64,000 nt of DNA, from the NCBI GenBank assembly GCA_937902665.1, contig CALELM010000074.1:13183-77182 (forward strand), in the 5' to 3' direction. The position numbers were made by a program, and so were the translations under genes. This stretch comes from an uncultured Selenomonadaceae bacterium. Its GTDB lineage: Bacteria; Bacillota; Negativicutes; Selenomonadales; Selenomonadaceae. Under the pieces are notes generated by a model, which ran no database searches, was not told the DNA's origin, and saw nothing but the letters and a program-made list of their open reading frames with translations. Shown piece by piece: positions 46,311-55,266 of the stretch. Within the stretch, counting starts at the first letter, position 1, and each line of letters opens with the position of its first letter.

Positions 46311-47435
46311 TTACTGTGCAGGCATATTGCCCAAATGTCTTGCAATCACCTCTGCCGCCTGCGGGCGTGCGCAGGAAAGTGCCGCCTCCCGCATGGCAGC
46401 CAGCTGCGAAGGAGCCGAAAGAACCTGCTCCGCGGCATAAGCAAGGCTTTCGCCATGATGCACCCAAACAGCCGCCCCATGACAAGACGCATAAACCGCA
46501 TTTTCCGTCTCAGGTCCCGGAATCGGTTCACGCAGGAGCATAGGAAGCCCCATCACAAATGCCTCGCTCATCGTGAGCGCCCCCGGCTTCGTAACGAGAA
46601 CATCCGAAACCGCCATCAGAAGCCCTATCTCATTGGTATATCCCCAAATATCTATCTCATGGCGCGACCTTTTCTTCTGCTCCTCTGCCTGCTGCTTAAG
46701 CTCCTCATTATGCCCAGCCACAGTCAAAATCCTGAGCGGCATCTTGACCCGCTCCAGCTCCTCCAGCGTTTCCTTTATGCCGCCAAGACCAAGCCCGCCC
46801 CCCATCAGCAGGACAACCTTCTCATCCTCCAAAACGCCAAGCCTTTTTCTTGCCTCCGACCTCCCCGGCACACGAGCGGCATTGCTGTCCACGGCAATGC
46901 CGGACGAAATGACTCTTTCTTTTGAAAAGCCCATCGATACCAGTCCGTCCCGCATTTCCTCTGTTGCCGTAAAATAGAAATCCACTTGTGGGTAAATCCA
47001 AATCTGATGCAGGGAATAATCTGTCAGCACAGCTGCAATCCGAAAACCATCCATGCCCATTCTCTTGCAAAGAGCCGCCGCCCCTTCCGGAAATGGATGC
47101 GTACAGACCAAAATATCCGGCTGGTACTTTTTCAAAATGCGCTTCATCGTTCGGTACATCGTAACGGCAAACATATTCTGTGCCATAACACCGCTCGAAC
47201 CAGCCCCCGATACCTTGTAGCACACATCATACAGATTCGGCACAAATGCCAGCATGCGTAGATAAAGCCGTTTCAAAAAACTATTGAACCACGACGTCTC
47301 CTCTGACATGAAGTCTATCGTCAGGACTTCGTCCTGCGGATACTGCTTTCTAAGCTCCGCTTCCACTGCCTCCGCCGCCTTGATATGCCCTGAGCCAATG
47401 GAGGCTGTCATTATGAGGAATCTCCTTTTTTTCAT
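46311..47435 (-). CDS. MGDG-synthase/UgtP-like glycosyltransferase
   Basis: This protein of about 374 residues belongs to the GT28-related diacylglycerol glycosyltransferases. The N-terminal MGDG-synthase domain is seen in FLIMTASIGSGHIKAAEAVE, and the C-terminal sugar-nucleotide half in LLMGGGLGLGGIKETLEELE, TKPGALTMSEAFVMGLPMLL and PIPGPETENAVYA. It probably makes glycolipids or related envelope lipids, working at the inner membrane face. ATG 47435 has GAGGGGA upstream. Donor and acceptor are not predictable here. Confidence 0.87.
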   Translation of the reverse strand: MKKRRFLIMTASIGSGHIKAAEAVEAELRKQYPQDEVLTIDFMSEETSWFNSFLKRLYLRMLAFVPNLYDVCYKVSGAGSSGVMAQNMFAVTMYRTMKRILKKYQPDILVCTHPFPEGAAALCKRMGMDGFRIAAVLTDYSLHQIWIYPQVDFYFTATEEMRDGLVSMGFSKERVISSGIAVDSNAARVPGRSEARKRLGVLEDEKVVLLMGGGLGLGGIKETLEELERVKMPLRILTVAGHNEELKQQAEEQKKRSRHEIDIWGYTNEIGLLMAVSDVLVTKPGALTMSEAFVMGLPMLLREPIPGPETENAVYASCHGAAVWVHHGESLAYAAEQVLSAPSQLAAMREAALSCARPQAAEVIARHLGNMPAQ

Positions 47436-47478
47436 CGAAATATCCCCTCGTGTTTTGATAACCCCATTGTACCACACT

Positions 47479-48258
47479 TCAAGCAGTCAATCCACCATCT
47501 ACATTCCATGCTGCCCCAGTTACAAAAGAAGCTGCTTTTGATGCAAGAAACACGATCACGGCTGCCGCCTCCCTTGCAGTACCAATCCGCCCCATAGGAT
47601 AAACAGACGACATCTCACGCAATGCCTCCTCCCGTGACATAGGGGCTGCCTCTGCCTGCCGTTCCGTAAGCGGTGTCAAGATATCGCCAGGGCAAACGCA
47701 ATTCACCCTCACGCCGAGACTTGCCAAATCAAGTGCCAAAGACTTGGTAAGCATCACGACTGCCCCCTTCGAGGCAGAATACGCACTGCATCCATAATTC
47801 CCGTGAATCCCCGCATCCGAAGCAACATTTACAATGGCAGAGCCTTCCTGCTCCCTGAGCTTCGGCAAAGCCGCCTGGCACATGAAATAGGTTCCCTTCA
47901 CATTGATTTCCATAATCCTGTCAAAAGCCCTCTCTGTCATATCCTCAAGAGGAGACTCCATATAAATGCCAGCAGAATTTATCAGCAGGTTCAGCTTGCC
48001 AAAGCGTTGCACCGTTTCATCTGCCAACCGCCTGCAATCCTTCACGCAGGAAACATCACCCTGCAAAAAAAAAGCCCGTTCCCGAACGGCTTCCGGACAT
48101 GCAAGGAGCGCCTCCCTGCCACGCTCTGCTGACCGTCCCGCTAAAGCAACGGATGCGCCCCGTTCCAGCAACATTCTCGCCGTTTCCAGACCAATGCCGG
48201 ATGTACCGCCAGTAATCAAGGCAACACTTCCCGCCATGTCCTGCTCCAAGCTAATCAT
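47479..48258 (-). CDS. SDR-family oxidoreductase
   Basis: This NAD(P)-dependent short-chain dehydrogenase of about 259 residues has the TGGTSGIG nucleotide motif, NSAG, catalytic Ser in IVNVASDAGIHGNYG with YSASKGAVV (Tyr-x3-Lys), and VNCVCPGDILTPL. The C-terminal SFVTGAAWNVDGG is typical of FabG-like and sugar/alcohol dehydrogenases. It could use many substrates; I do not assign one. Starts at 48258 or 48237 both have ribosome sites. It follows the hup terminator. Confidence 0.88.
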   Translation of the reverse strand: MISLEQDMAGSVALITGGTSGIGLETARMLLERGASVALAGRSAERGREALLACPEAVRERAFFLQGDVSCVKDCRRLADETVQRFGKLNLLINSAGIYMESPLEDMTERAFDRIMEINVKGTYFMCQAALPKLREQEGSAIVNVASDAGIHGNYGCSAYSASKGAVVMLTKSLALDLASLGVRVNCVCPGDILTPLTERQAEAAPMSREEALREMSSVYPMGRIGTAREAAAVIVFLASKAASFVTGAAWNVDGGLTA

Positions 48259-48271
48259 CCTTTCTATCCTC

Positions 48272-48302
48272 AAAAAAGCCGGGTTCTCTGCGAACCCGGC
48301 TC
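48272..48302 (-). terminator. Terminator downstream of hup
   Basis: GAGCCGGGTTC and GAACCCGGC pair around GCAGA on the minus strand and are followed by TTTTTTG. It ends just before the SDR gene. Confidence 0.9.
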
Positions 48303-48317
48303 AAAAAGCTTTTTCTT

Positions 48318-48596
48318 TTATTTGTTATTTACAACGTCCTTCAGTGCCTTGCCTGCCTTGAATACTGGATTCTTGGAAGCCGGAATCTGGATTGTCTCAC
48401 CATTGCTTGGATTACGGCCCTCACGAGCAGCGCGCTCCTTCACCTCAAATGTACCAAATCCAATCAATTGAACCTTATCGCCCTCAAGAAGAGCCGCCTC
48501 AATGCTTGCAAATACAGCATTTACTGCCTTTTCTGCATCCTTTTTCGGCAAACCAGCCTTTTCAGCCACATTAGCTACCAATTCAGTCTTGTTCAC
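48318..48596 (-). CDS. hup: HU-family DNA-binding protein
   Basis: HU bends and compacts DNA. The 92-residue product starts [20 protein letters not shown] and has [20 protein letters not shown], the DNA-contacting arm, then [20 protein letters not shown]. Translation begins at GTG 48596 with GGGAGG upstream; the open frame to 48668 is not used. It has its own promoter and terminator. Confidence 0.97.
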   Translation of the reverse strand: MNKTELVANVAEKAGLPKKDAEKAVNAVFASIEAALLEGDKVQLIGFGTFEVKERAAREGRNPSNGETIQIPASKNPVFKAGKALKDVVNNK

Positions 48597-48668
48597 AATC
48601 GTAGCCTCCCTTTCAAAAATGTTACGACAGGAAACGAGGTCATCGCCATCATTTCCCTTACCTTCCAA

Positions 48669-48697
48669 AATGTATCAGAAAACCCTTTAAAAATCAA
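48669..48697 (-). promoter_or_regulatory. Promoter of hup
   Basis: On the minus strand, TTGATT (48697-48692), a 17-nt spacer and TACATT (48674-48669) lie about 70 nt before the GTG start. Confidence 0.65.
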
Positions 48698-48745
48698 GTG
48701 TTTCCACTAAAAAAATACAAAAAGCATGAACCATTTAGGGTGATG

Positions 48746-48790
48746 TCCTATTTGATGACAGATGACACATCAAATAAATGTGTCGCTTTG
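48746..48790. repeat. Inverted-repeat stretch upstream of hup
   Basis: GACACAT-TTATTTG-ATGTGTC can form a 7-bp hairpin, and ATTTGATG/CATCAAAT pairs nest around it. On the minus strand it follows the small acidic-protein gene and may be its terminator, but there is no T-run, so its role is open. Confidence 0.45.
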
Positions 48791-48810
48791 TCTCACACTA
48801 TTATTTATTT

Positions 48811-49095
48811 TCATAATTCGTCTTCATTATCATAATTCCAAGAATAATATTCATCATACCGTTCCTGAAGCATCTTTCGTTCATCAGCAAAACCACTATT
48901 GCGCAATTCTTCAATAGTTCTCTCTATCTCAAGCTCTTCGGCAGGACTAAGCATACCGCCCTGATTCAACAACTCTTCTGCCCTCGCTATAGCTTCTGCC
49001 AACTCTTCCTCATCGAATTCATGTTCTATAGTATCCTGCTCATGGTTTTCTCTTTTCTCCCCAAACAGAACGCGCATCACAGACTGAAAAAACAT
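48811..49095 (-). CDS. Small acidic protein, function unknown
   Basis: I do not recognise this 94-residue protein. It starts MFFQSVMRVLFGEK, a short amphipathic segment, and then becomes strongly acidic and helical (EFDEEELAEAIARAEELLNQ ... ELEIERTIEELRNSGFADE), ending in a Tyr/Asp/Glu-rich tail. It may form a coiled coil. ATG 49095 has GGAGGAAG just upstream, better than the longer frame to 49152. It stands alone between hup and lysS. A 26-nt interspersed repeat lies about 95 nt upstream. Confidence 0.7.
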   Translation of the reverse strand: MFFQSVMRVLFGEKRENHEQDTIEHEFDEEELAEAIARAEELLNQGGMLSPAEELEIERTIEELRNSGFADERKMLQERYDEYYSWNYDNEDEL

Positions 49096-49183
49096 TTTCT
49101 TCCTCCTGCACAACAGAAACCATAAACAAAAACCTCTTTCTGTTTCAAGCACATGCCATCAAGTGCATCAGATGACGTATCGC

Positions 49184-49221
49184 AATAAGCTTCGCAAATT
49201 CAATTCGGGCATCTGCTCGAA
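49184..49221 (+). repeat. Second interspersed repeat family, copy 1
   Basis: AATAAGCTTCGCAAATTC then AATTCGGG is shared, with one substitution, with the sequence at 63956 near the window end. A hairpin follows here (TTCGGGC-ATCT-GCTCGAA). The same layout of conserved block plus hairpin occurs at both sites. Confidence 0.6.
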
Positions 49222-49253
49222 AAAAGAATCTCCTGTCACCAAGAGATTCTTTT
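49218..49253 (-). terminator. Terminator downstream of lysS
   Basis: AGAATCTC and GAGATTCT pair around GTGACAGGA-type loop sequence on the minus strand and are followed by TTTTTTCG. Confidence 0.8.
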
Positions 49254-49279
49254 GAGCATACGCACTTTATTCATAAATT

Positions 49280-51214
49280 TTAATATAACTTTGCTCCAGC
49301 CGGAATGCTGTCAGAAACCATCAGCAAATCCAGCTTTTCTTCCCCATCGTACTGGCATACTGCGCTCAAGAGCATACCACAAGACTCAATGCCCATCATA
49401 GCACGAGGCGGCAGGTTCACGATAGCGACCAAAGTCTTGCCGACCAGTTCCTCTGGCTCGTAGTAAGCATGAATACCGCTGAGGATCGTGCGATCCGTTC
49501 CGGTACCATCATCCAGCGTAAACTGCAAAAGCTTCTTGGACTTCTTGACAGCCTCGCAAGCCTTGACCTTTACCGCACGGAAATCGGACTTGGAGAAAGT
49601 CTCAAAGTCAACGCATTCCTCAAACAAAGGCTCAATCTTTACCTTGGAAAGATCCAGCTTGGGAGCTGCCTCTGCAGGTGCATCATGCTGCAGGTTCTTC
49701 TTGCCTTCCCCAGCCAATGGCTTCATCGTTGGGAAGAGCAATACGTCACGAATGGACGGCGCATCGGTCAGGAACATGACAAGGCGGTCAACGCCAATGC
49801 CCAATCCTCCCGTCGGCGGAAGCCCGTACTCCAGCGCCGTAATGAAATCCCTGTCCATGACGTGCGCCTCATCGTCTCCAGCTTCTCTCTGCTTGAGCTG
49901 GTCAAGGAATCTTCCTTCCTGATCGATTGGGTCATTGAGTTCCGTAAAGCCGTTTGCCAGCTCACGTCCATAAACGAAGAATTCAAAGCGGTCAGTTACC
50001 CTTGGATCCTCCGGATTGCGTTTTGCCAATGGCGAAATCTCCGTTGGATGTCCCATAACGAGTGTCGGCTGAATCAAGCTGTCCTCTACCTTTGCCTCAA
50101 ATGCGGCATTGAGAATCCCGCCGATTCCATGACGCTGCTCATAGGCAACGCCAATCTCGTCTGCCATCGCACGAGCTTCCTCCACCGTGTTGCAGGACAT
50201 GAAATCCTTGCCCGTAGCTTCCTTCACGGCATCGTTCATCGTAATCCGCTTTACGCACCCAAAGTCCAGCTCCGTTCCTTGGTACGAAACCTTTGTCGTG
50301 CCGAGAACCTGCTTCGCGCACTCCACGACAATGCCCTCCGTCAAGTCCATCAGGTCATTGTAATCCGCATAAGCCTGATAAATCTCAATCGAAGTAAATT
50401 CCGGATTATGGCGCACGTCCATGCCTTCATTGCGGAACACGCGCCCCATCTCATAGACACGCTCAAAACCGCCAACAATCAATCTCTTGAGATTAAGCTC
50501 TGTAGCAATACGCAAGTACAAATCCACGTCCAATGCATTGTGATGCGTCACAAAGGGCTTTGCAGCAGCGCCGCCCGCAATGGAGGACAGCACAGGCGTA
50601 GCAACCTCCAGAAAATCCTTCTGGTCCAAGTAACGCCGAATTGTCTTGATCGTCTTGTTGCGTGCCTCAAAGGTCTTGCGCACCTCCGGATTCACGATAA
50701 GGTCAAGATAACGCTGCCTGTAACGAATCTCCACGTCCTTCAACCCGTGGAATTTTTCCGGAAGCGGGCGAAGCGACTTGGAAAGCAAATCAAAATCCTG
50801 AATCTTGACGGTCAGCTCGCCGCGTCTCGTCTTGAACACAACACCCTCTATACCAACAATGTCCCCAATATCCAGCAACCTAAACTGCGCATATTTTTCC
50901 TCACCAAGAATGTCCAGCTTAAAATATACCTGAATGGAACCGGAACGGTCAGCCAAAGTAGCAAAGCTTGCCTTTCCATGCCCGCGGATTGCCATCAGCC
51001 TGCCCGCAAGGCGAACATGCCCATGCTCCTCCTCGTCCTCGACACCTTCAAACTCCTTGCGCACGTCCTGCGCATGATAGGTAACCTCATAGCGATGCCC
51101 AAAAGGCTCCACGCCCATTTCCCGATAAGCGTCCAGCTTGCTGCGCCGAACCTTCATCATCTCATTCAGGTCTTCCACAGTTTCCTGTTCCTGTGCCTGC
51201 TTTTTATCTGCCAT
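49280..51214 (-). CDS. lysS: Lysyl-tRNA synthetase (class II) with C-terminal tRNA-binding domain
   Basis: LysRS charges tRNA-Lys. Residues 1 to about 500 are a standard class II enzyme: an N-terminal OB-fold anticodon domain, motif 2 [20 protein letters not shown] and motif 3 [20 protein letters not shown]. After a Pro/Ala linker, the last ~110 residues form a Trbp111/EMAPII-type tRNA-binding domain ([54 protein letters not shown]) like the one ending many MetRS. Total length is about 644 against about 490-500 for most bacterial LysRS. ATG 51214 has GGGAG upstream; it follows greA. Confidence 0.95.
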   Translation of the reverse strand: MADKKQAQEQETVEDLNEMMKVRRSKLDAYREMGVEPFGHRYEVTYHAQDVRKEFEGVEDEEEHGHVRLAGRLMAIRGHGKASFATLADRSGSIQVYFKLDILGEEKYAQFRLLDIGDIVGIEGVVFKTRRGELTVKIQDFDLLSKSLRPLPEKFHGLKDVEIRYRQRYLDLIVNPEVRKTFEARNKTIKTIRRYLDQKDFLEVATPVLSSIAGGAAAKPFVTHHNALDVDLYLRIATELNLKRLIVGGFERVYEMGRVFRNEGMDVRHNPEFTSIEIYQAYADYNDLMDLTEGIVVECAKQVLGTTKVSYQGTELDFGCVKRITMNDAVKEATGKDFMSCNTVEEARAMADEIGVAYEQRHGIGGILNAAFEAKVEDSLIQPTLVMGHPTEISPLAKRNPEDPRVTDRFEFFVYGRELANGFTELNDPIDQEGRFLDQLKQREAGDDEAHVMDRDFITALEYGLPPTGGLGIGVDRLVMFLTDAPSIRDVLLFPTMKPLAGEGKKNLQHDAPAEAAPKLDLSKVKIEPLFEECVDFETFSKSDFRAVKVKACEAVKKSKKLLQFTLDDGTGTDRTILSGIHAYYEPEELVGKTLVAIVNLPPRAMMGIESCGMLLSAVCQYDGEEKLDLLMVSDSIPAGAKLY

Positions 51215-51268
51215 TTGCACACTGCTCCCATCTAGCAAGAAAGCTTCTCTTTCGCCTTCTATCTTTCT

Positions 51269-51739
51269 TTAACCCTCAATTTTCATAATCTGGTACTTGA
51301 TAATTCCCACTGGCGCATGAACCTCGACCGTACTTCCAACCTTCTGCCCTAAAATAGCCATGCCAAGCGGTGACTCATTGGAAATCTTGGCTTCATCCGG
51401 ATCGGCTTCCGTAGAACCAACAATCATGTAGGTATCTTCCTCATCGTATTCCAAGTCCTTGACCGTCACCCGGCTGCCCATCTGGACAACATCGCCGGCA
51501 CTGCTCTTGATAATGTCCGAATTACGAATCTTTGCTTCCAGATCCATAATCTCGCCTTCCAAAAAGGCTTGTTCATTCTTTGCATCATCGTACTCGGAAT
51601 TCTCGCTAAGGTCTCCCAGTGCAATGGCTGCCTTCAGACGCTCCGCAATTTCAATACGGCGAACACTTTTCAAATAATTGAGCTTCTCAACCAGCTTGTT
51701 GTAACCATCCTCGGTCAGCATTACGCGTTTTTCTGCCAT
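51269..51739 (-). CDS. greA: GreA, transcript cleavage factor
   Basis: GreA rescues backtracked RNA polymerase. The 156-residue protein has the N-terminal coiled coil (MLTEDGYNKLVEKLNYLKSV; IALGDLSENSEYDDAKNEQA with the acidic tip) and the C-terminal globular domain ending VGIIKYQIMKIEG. It precedes lysS and has a consensus promoter, a common Firmicutes arrangement. Confidence 0.96.
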   Translation of the reverse strand: MAEKRVMLTEDGYNKLVEKLNYLKSVRRIEIAERLKAAIALGDLSENSEYDDAKNEQAFLEGEIMDLEAKIRNSDIIKSSAGDVVQMGSRVTVKDLEYDEEDTYMIVGSTEADPDEAKISNESPLGMAILGQKVGSTVEVHAPVGIIKYQIMKIEG

Positions 51740-51774
51740 TTTCAGCGCCCCTTCGTTCCTAACATCACTAATGT

Positions 51775-51806
51775 TAAATATAGAGGCACAAAAGTGCCTC
51801 TATATA
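51775..51806. repeat. Perfect hairpin in the greA leader
   Basis: TATAGAGGCAC-AAAA-GTGCCTCTATA is an 11-bp perfect stem with a 4-nt loop, flanked by further AT pairing. It lies in the 5' region of the greA transcript, downstream of the promoter. It could stabilise the mRNA or end transcription arriving from the methyltransferase gene; no T-run follows on the minus strand. Confidence 0.6.
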
Positions 51807-51824
51807 GATATCTCAACGCAATTC

Positions 51825-51853
51825 ATTATACGTTTCTTTGTTATCTTTGTCAA
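51825..51853 (-). promoter_or_regulatory. Consensus promoter of greA-lysS
   Basis: On the minus strand, TTGACA (51853-51848), a 17-nt spacer and TATAAT (51830-51825) match sigma-A consensus fully. It lies just after the stop of the methyltransferase gene. Confidence 0.9.
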
Positions 51854-51896
51854 TGAGAAGGCTTAACGGAAAGCCTCCATGCAAAGAGCAAACCCT

Positions 51897-52949
51897 TTAC
51901 ACTGTTATACATATACGCTTAGATTGCAACGTTCCCTGATTTAATGCGTCTCTTATTGCACATGCTATCTCATATGCAAGATTTACAGGAACAGCATTTC
52001 CTATCATTTTATAACCTGTATCTACGTTTGAGTAGATGAATTCAAAATCATCAGGGAAACCTTGAATTCTCGCCACTTCTCTTACAGTCATGCGTCTGTA
52101 AAGGTCTTCTTGACCTTCTGCGAACCTGCAATCGTTCTTTCCCCACTTCACCATTTTGGGTGCTTGCGGATGCAGTTGACACTGCCTTCCTGAAGCCTGA
52201 ACAGTAAAACCTTGTTCATCCCAAGCCTTCACTCTATTACGGCTCATAAATATAGGTGAAAAAGCACCTGTAAAATATTCGTTGTTATTGATTGCATTCT
52301 CGTTCTTTTTGTTTCCATTGGCAGATGGAACTGCGGTATCTTTCAAATCCCAAATGATATCTCTGAGAGTGATTTTATTTTCATCATTTTTGGTGGAACC
52401 TTCAGGAAATGTAAAGTTTAAATCCTCACCAGATTTGAAACCAATGTAAAACACCCTTTTTCTCTCTTGAGCAACACCATAATCTTTTGCGTTAGCTTTA
52501 TAAAGGTTGACATTATAACCAGATTCCTTAAACATTTCAATAATATTCTCAACAGCTGCAGAATGCCTGTCAGCAAGCATTCCGCTTACGTTCTCTGCTA
52601 AAAAAAATTTGGGGCTAAACTCTCTCAAAATCCTAATATAATCAAAGAACAACTGGCCACGAGCATCTTCTATTCCTCGAAGCGCTCCTGCTTCTGACCA
52701 GCTTTGACAAGGTGGACCACCAATAATTCCTGTCAGTTCCTCACCATCTTCGAGATTCAAAAATGGTACAATATCTTCTGAAGCAATCTGTCTTATATCT
52801 CTTTTAATGAGATGTGTTTCTGTATGGTTTGCTTCAAATGTGGCCCAAATTGTTTTATCAAACTCATTTGCTACAGGTATTTCAAAACCTGCTCTTTTAA
52901 ATCCTAAATCCAATCCTCCGCAACCACTAAATAAGCTTATCAGCTTCAT
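51897..52949 (-). CDS. DNA cytosine-5 methyltransferase of an NgoPII-like R-M system
   Basis: This 350-residue C5 methyltransferase has all core motifs in order: [17 protein letters not shown] (I), [12 protein letters not shown] with catalytic Cys (IV), LAENVSG (VI), [13 protein letters not shown] (VIII) and [15 protein letters not shown] (X). It overlaps the upstream restriction gene by 23 nt, so the pair is translated together. If the partner is a true NgoPII homologue, the site would be GGCC. The DNA is AT-rich relative to neighbours, suggesting transfer. Confidence 0.93.
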   Translation of the reverse strand: MKLISLFSGCGGLDLGFKRAGFEIPVANEFDKTIWATFEANHTETHLIKRDIRQIASEDIVPFLNLEDGEELTGIIGGPPCQSWSEAGALRGIEDARGQLFFDYIRILREFSPKFFLAENVSGMLADRHSAAVENIIEMFKESGYNVNLYKANAKDYGVAQERKRVFYIGFKSGEDLNFTFPEGSTKNDENKITLRDIIWDLKDTAVPSANGNKKNENAINNNEYFTGAFSPIFMSRNRVKAWDEQGFTVQASGRQCQLHPQAPKMVKWGKNDCRFAEGQEDLYRRMTVREVARIQGFPDDFEFIYSNVDTGYKMIGNAVPVNLAYEIACAIRDALNQGTLQSKRICITV

Positions 52950-53799
52950 AATTATTCGCTCTCCAAATTGTAATTAACTTCGCATTTTTAAGTTGAGCAG
53001 GGTTATCAGGGTTCTTTATCTGAATATCTTTGATATTCAGGCCAGCAACTGACTTCTCAAGTTGCAAAAGCTTATCTTTGTTATCAAGAGAAGCCCACTT
53101 ATCCTCGTTAATGATACACATAAAATCAAAATCTGCATTTGCAGGCTTTTGATATGCATAGCTGAAGACTTTCCAAGGGCTTTCAATTCCCCACATGCCT
53201 CTTATCCGAAGATAAGTGATACCAAGCGGGTCTACTTTGTTAACATGTCCTATTTCCTTGGATTCCGTAAAATCAACTCCATGAATAGACATAACACCAT
53301 CTTTAATCTTTTGCCTAAGACCAAGGTAGCATTCCTCCTCCGCACAGTAATCCAGACCATAAATCATGCAAAAACGCTTCAAGTCTTTGTTCCTAACAAC
53401 ACCAACAGCATAAATCACGTCCTTTTCAGCCCATGACTCAGCAGTTCTGCATGCATTATTGATAAGCGGAGAACTCGCTTTCAGTTTCTTCTTTGGATGT
53501 GATGAATTCAAAGGAATGCTTCCATTATCAGTCATTACCTTTTTGACTTCAATCGCATCCCCACCTTTTAGCATTGAATCAGGTGGATTATTGCTGTTTC
53601 CTAAATAGGAGAATACCTTATTCCAAACTAGCATACGTTCATCCTCAGGCATTCCAAACGAATTTGCAAATAAATCCTTTACGAATTCTTCTAAGGCATC
53701 ACCTACCATATTGGCTCTGTTATTTGACAATTTTGTTGCTTCAACACCTGCAACGGGATTATTCACAAGATTGATTATTGCATCAATAATATTGCTCAA
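52927..53799 (-). CDS. NgoPII-type restriction endonuclease
   Basis: The product resembles the NgoPII restriction endonuclease family: it starts [20 protein letters not shown] and has [39 protein letters not shown], then DAIEVKK, a PD-(D/E)xK-like catalytic signature (Asp...Glu-x-Lys). About 290 residues. I choose TTG 53799, preceded by GAGGTG; the frame extends to 53847 with poor support. It overlaps the methyltransferase gene. GGCC specificity is inferred from family resemblance remembered from memory, not from a search. Confidence 0.85.
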   Translation of the reverse strand: MSNIIDAIINLVNNPVAGVEATKLSNNRANMVGDALEEFVKDLFANSFGMPEDERMLVWNKVFSYLGNSNNPPDSMLKGGDAIEVKKVMTDNGSIPLNSSHPKKKLKASSPLINNACRTAESWAEKDVIYAVGVVRNKDLKRFCMIYGLDYCAEEECYLGLRQKIKDGVMSIHGVDFTESKEIGHVNKVDPLGITYLRIRGMWGIESPWKVFSYAYQKPANADFDFMCIINEDKWASLDNKDKLLQLEKSVAGLNIKDIQIKNPDNPAQLKNAKLITIWRANNYEADKLI

Positions 53800-53929
53800 T
53801 TTTTTCACCTCATTTTCAAATTTTCTCGATTTTTGGATAAATGCCAAGGAAAATGATGACGTAACGATTCACAAATTTACTCTTGCCGAAAAGTCCCATG
53901 TGAAAACTTTCTGGTGCAATTAAAATTGA

Positions 53930-55177
53930 TTATCTTGAAGGACTTTCATGCTGTGCTTGTTGCTTCTTCTTTTCTTGATAGATAGCCAATATACGTTTTG
54001 CGCGTATTTGTACCATTTCCGATAATTTATCAACGGCTTCCTCGCTGACATTATAAAGGGGATGTTTTTTGAAATGAAAGTTTAGCAGTGACCGTATACG
54101 GGGGATATGACGTGGGGCAACAAACAAGCGAGCCTGCATATCAAAGTTGAGATATCTCCCAGTTATACTACTAATATACTCATCCAAATTATTCAGTCCA
54201 TTTTGGGAGGCCGAGGAAAGCAAGGAAAAGCCATTGTCAAAGATAGGAGCAGGGCGCAGGAATTCCCCTGTATTGTTGTCTGCAATGTAGCCAAAGTTTC
54301 CCAAGTGCCTATCCTGATTGCATATTAAAGAATCAAATACCATAAGGTCCTGATAAGCGTTTTCGCCATATAATCTTGCCATTTTTGCCTGACTGGACAA
54401 ATCGCTCAGATTGGCATCTTTCGTGTCAAAACCATTGGCTAGAAAGAACTCGTAGGCGTTAATGAAGCCCTCGTTTTCGGATGTGAACAGCTTGCATTTG
54501 CAGACGATTTCTTTATCTCCATTGCGGTGATGAAATTCCTCTAAATCGTAGCCAACGTGCTCAAACTCCATTTTCTCCGCTATCTGTGCTGCATAGAACT
54601 CCATCGTAGCCTGATTGCGCCGGTCAGGACGAGGAATAAGGTCATCACCCTTTAGCAGAAAAATACCGTTTTCCCTGTTTGTCCAGCATTTTTTTAACAT
54701 CCCAGACGTGGTTAATTCCGGTGAGGTCACAACACCGTTTACTTTCTCATGATAACCAGTAAATGCTACATAGGCAAGCACATCATCAAAGGGATGGTTG
54801 TAAAGATTAAATTCTTGCCATTTTGCCGGTACATCGTCATTGGTAATCCAATAGGCATCGTTAAGGGACAATGCATGAGAAATATCAACATATTTCAAAG
54901 GATTACGGGAATCCTCAATGGCAGCCATAATCTGATTCACAAATTGCCTGTTTTTGGGAGCCTTGCGTTGATTTATCCAAACAAGAAGTTTTTGGTTGCT
55001 TAAGTCACCCTTTAATGAATAAGGAAGAAGGTGTTTGTTTTCTTCCACTATATCTGCTATTTCTACCTGATATTTATATTGTGTTTCACCAAATTCATGC
55101 TCTGCCTCGCTTTGTAAATGAAAGTGAATCAGTGCTTTGTCTTTTGAGCGAAGTGTATATGAAGCTATTGTTTCCAT
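53930..55177 (-). CDS. Stand-alone HipA-like kinase domain protein
   Basis: The 415-residue product has kinase-like motifs of the HipA family in its C-terminal half: a Lys in IFLLKGDDLIPRPDRR, the catalytic NQDRHLGNFGYIAD loop, and FDNGFSLL as the metal-binding Asp. The N-terminal ~150 residues are unlike the classic HipA N-domain. No helix-turn-helix HipB partner is adjacent, which is odd for a toxin. GAGG lies 8 nt before ATG 55177. AT-rich, like the restriction genes downstream of it on the same strand. Could be a phage-defence or regulatory Ser/Thr kinase. Confidence 0.75.
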   Translation of the reverse strand: METIASYTLRSKDKALIHFHLQSEAEHEFGETQYKYQVEIADIVEENKHLLPYSLKGDLSNQKLLVWINQRKAPKNRQFVNQIMAAIEDSRNPLKYVDISHALSLNDAYWITNDDVPAKWQEFNLYNHPFDDVLAYVAFTGYHEKVNGVVTSPELTTSGMLKKCWTNRENGIFLLKGDDLIPRPDRRNQATMEFYAAQIAEKMEFEHVGYDLEEFHHRNGDKEIVCKCKLFTSENEGFINAYEFFLANGFDTKDANLSDLSSQAKMARLYGENAYQDLMVFDSLICNQDRHLGNFGYIADNNTGEFLRPAPIFDNGFSLLSSASQNGLNNLDEYISSITGRYLNFDMQARLFVAPRHIPRIRSLLNFHFKKHPLYNVSEEAVDKLSEMVQIRAKRILAIYQEKKKQQAQHESPSR

Positions 55178-55266
55178 AATAAAAACCTCAATCTTACTCT
55201 TTAACTAAGCGGTTAATCTTTTTCAAAAGCATCCAGTGATGCTCGTTGCAGATATTGTCCATAAAA

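Noticed and set aside
49469..51235. 588-residue open frame on the plus strand opposite lysS
   Set aside because: It is the mirror frame of a confidently identified LysRS gene, is rich in Cys/His/Arg/Leu as antisense frames are, and has no ribosome site.
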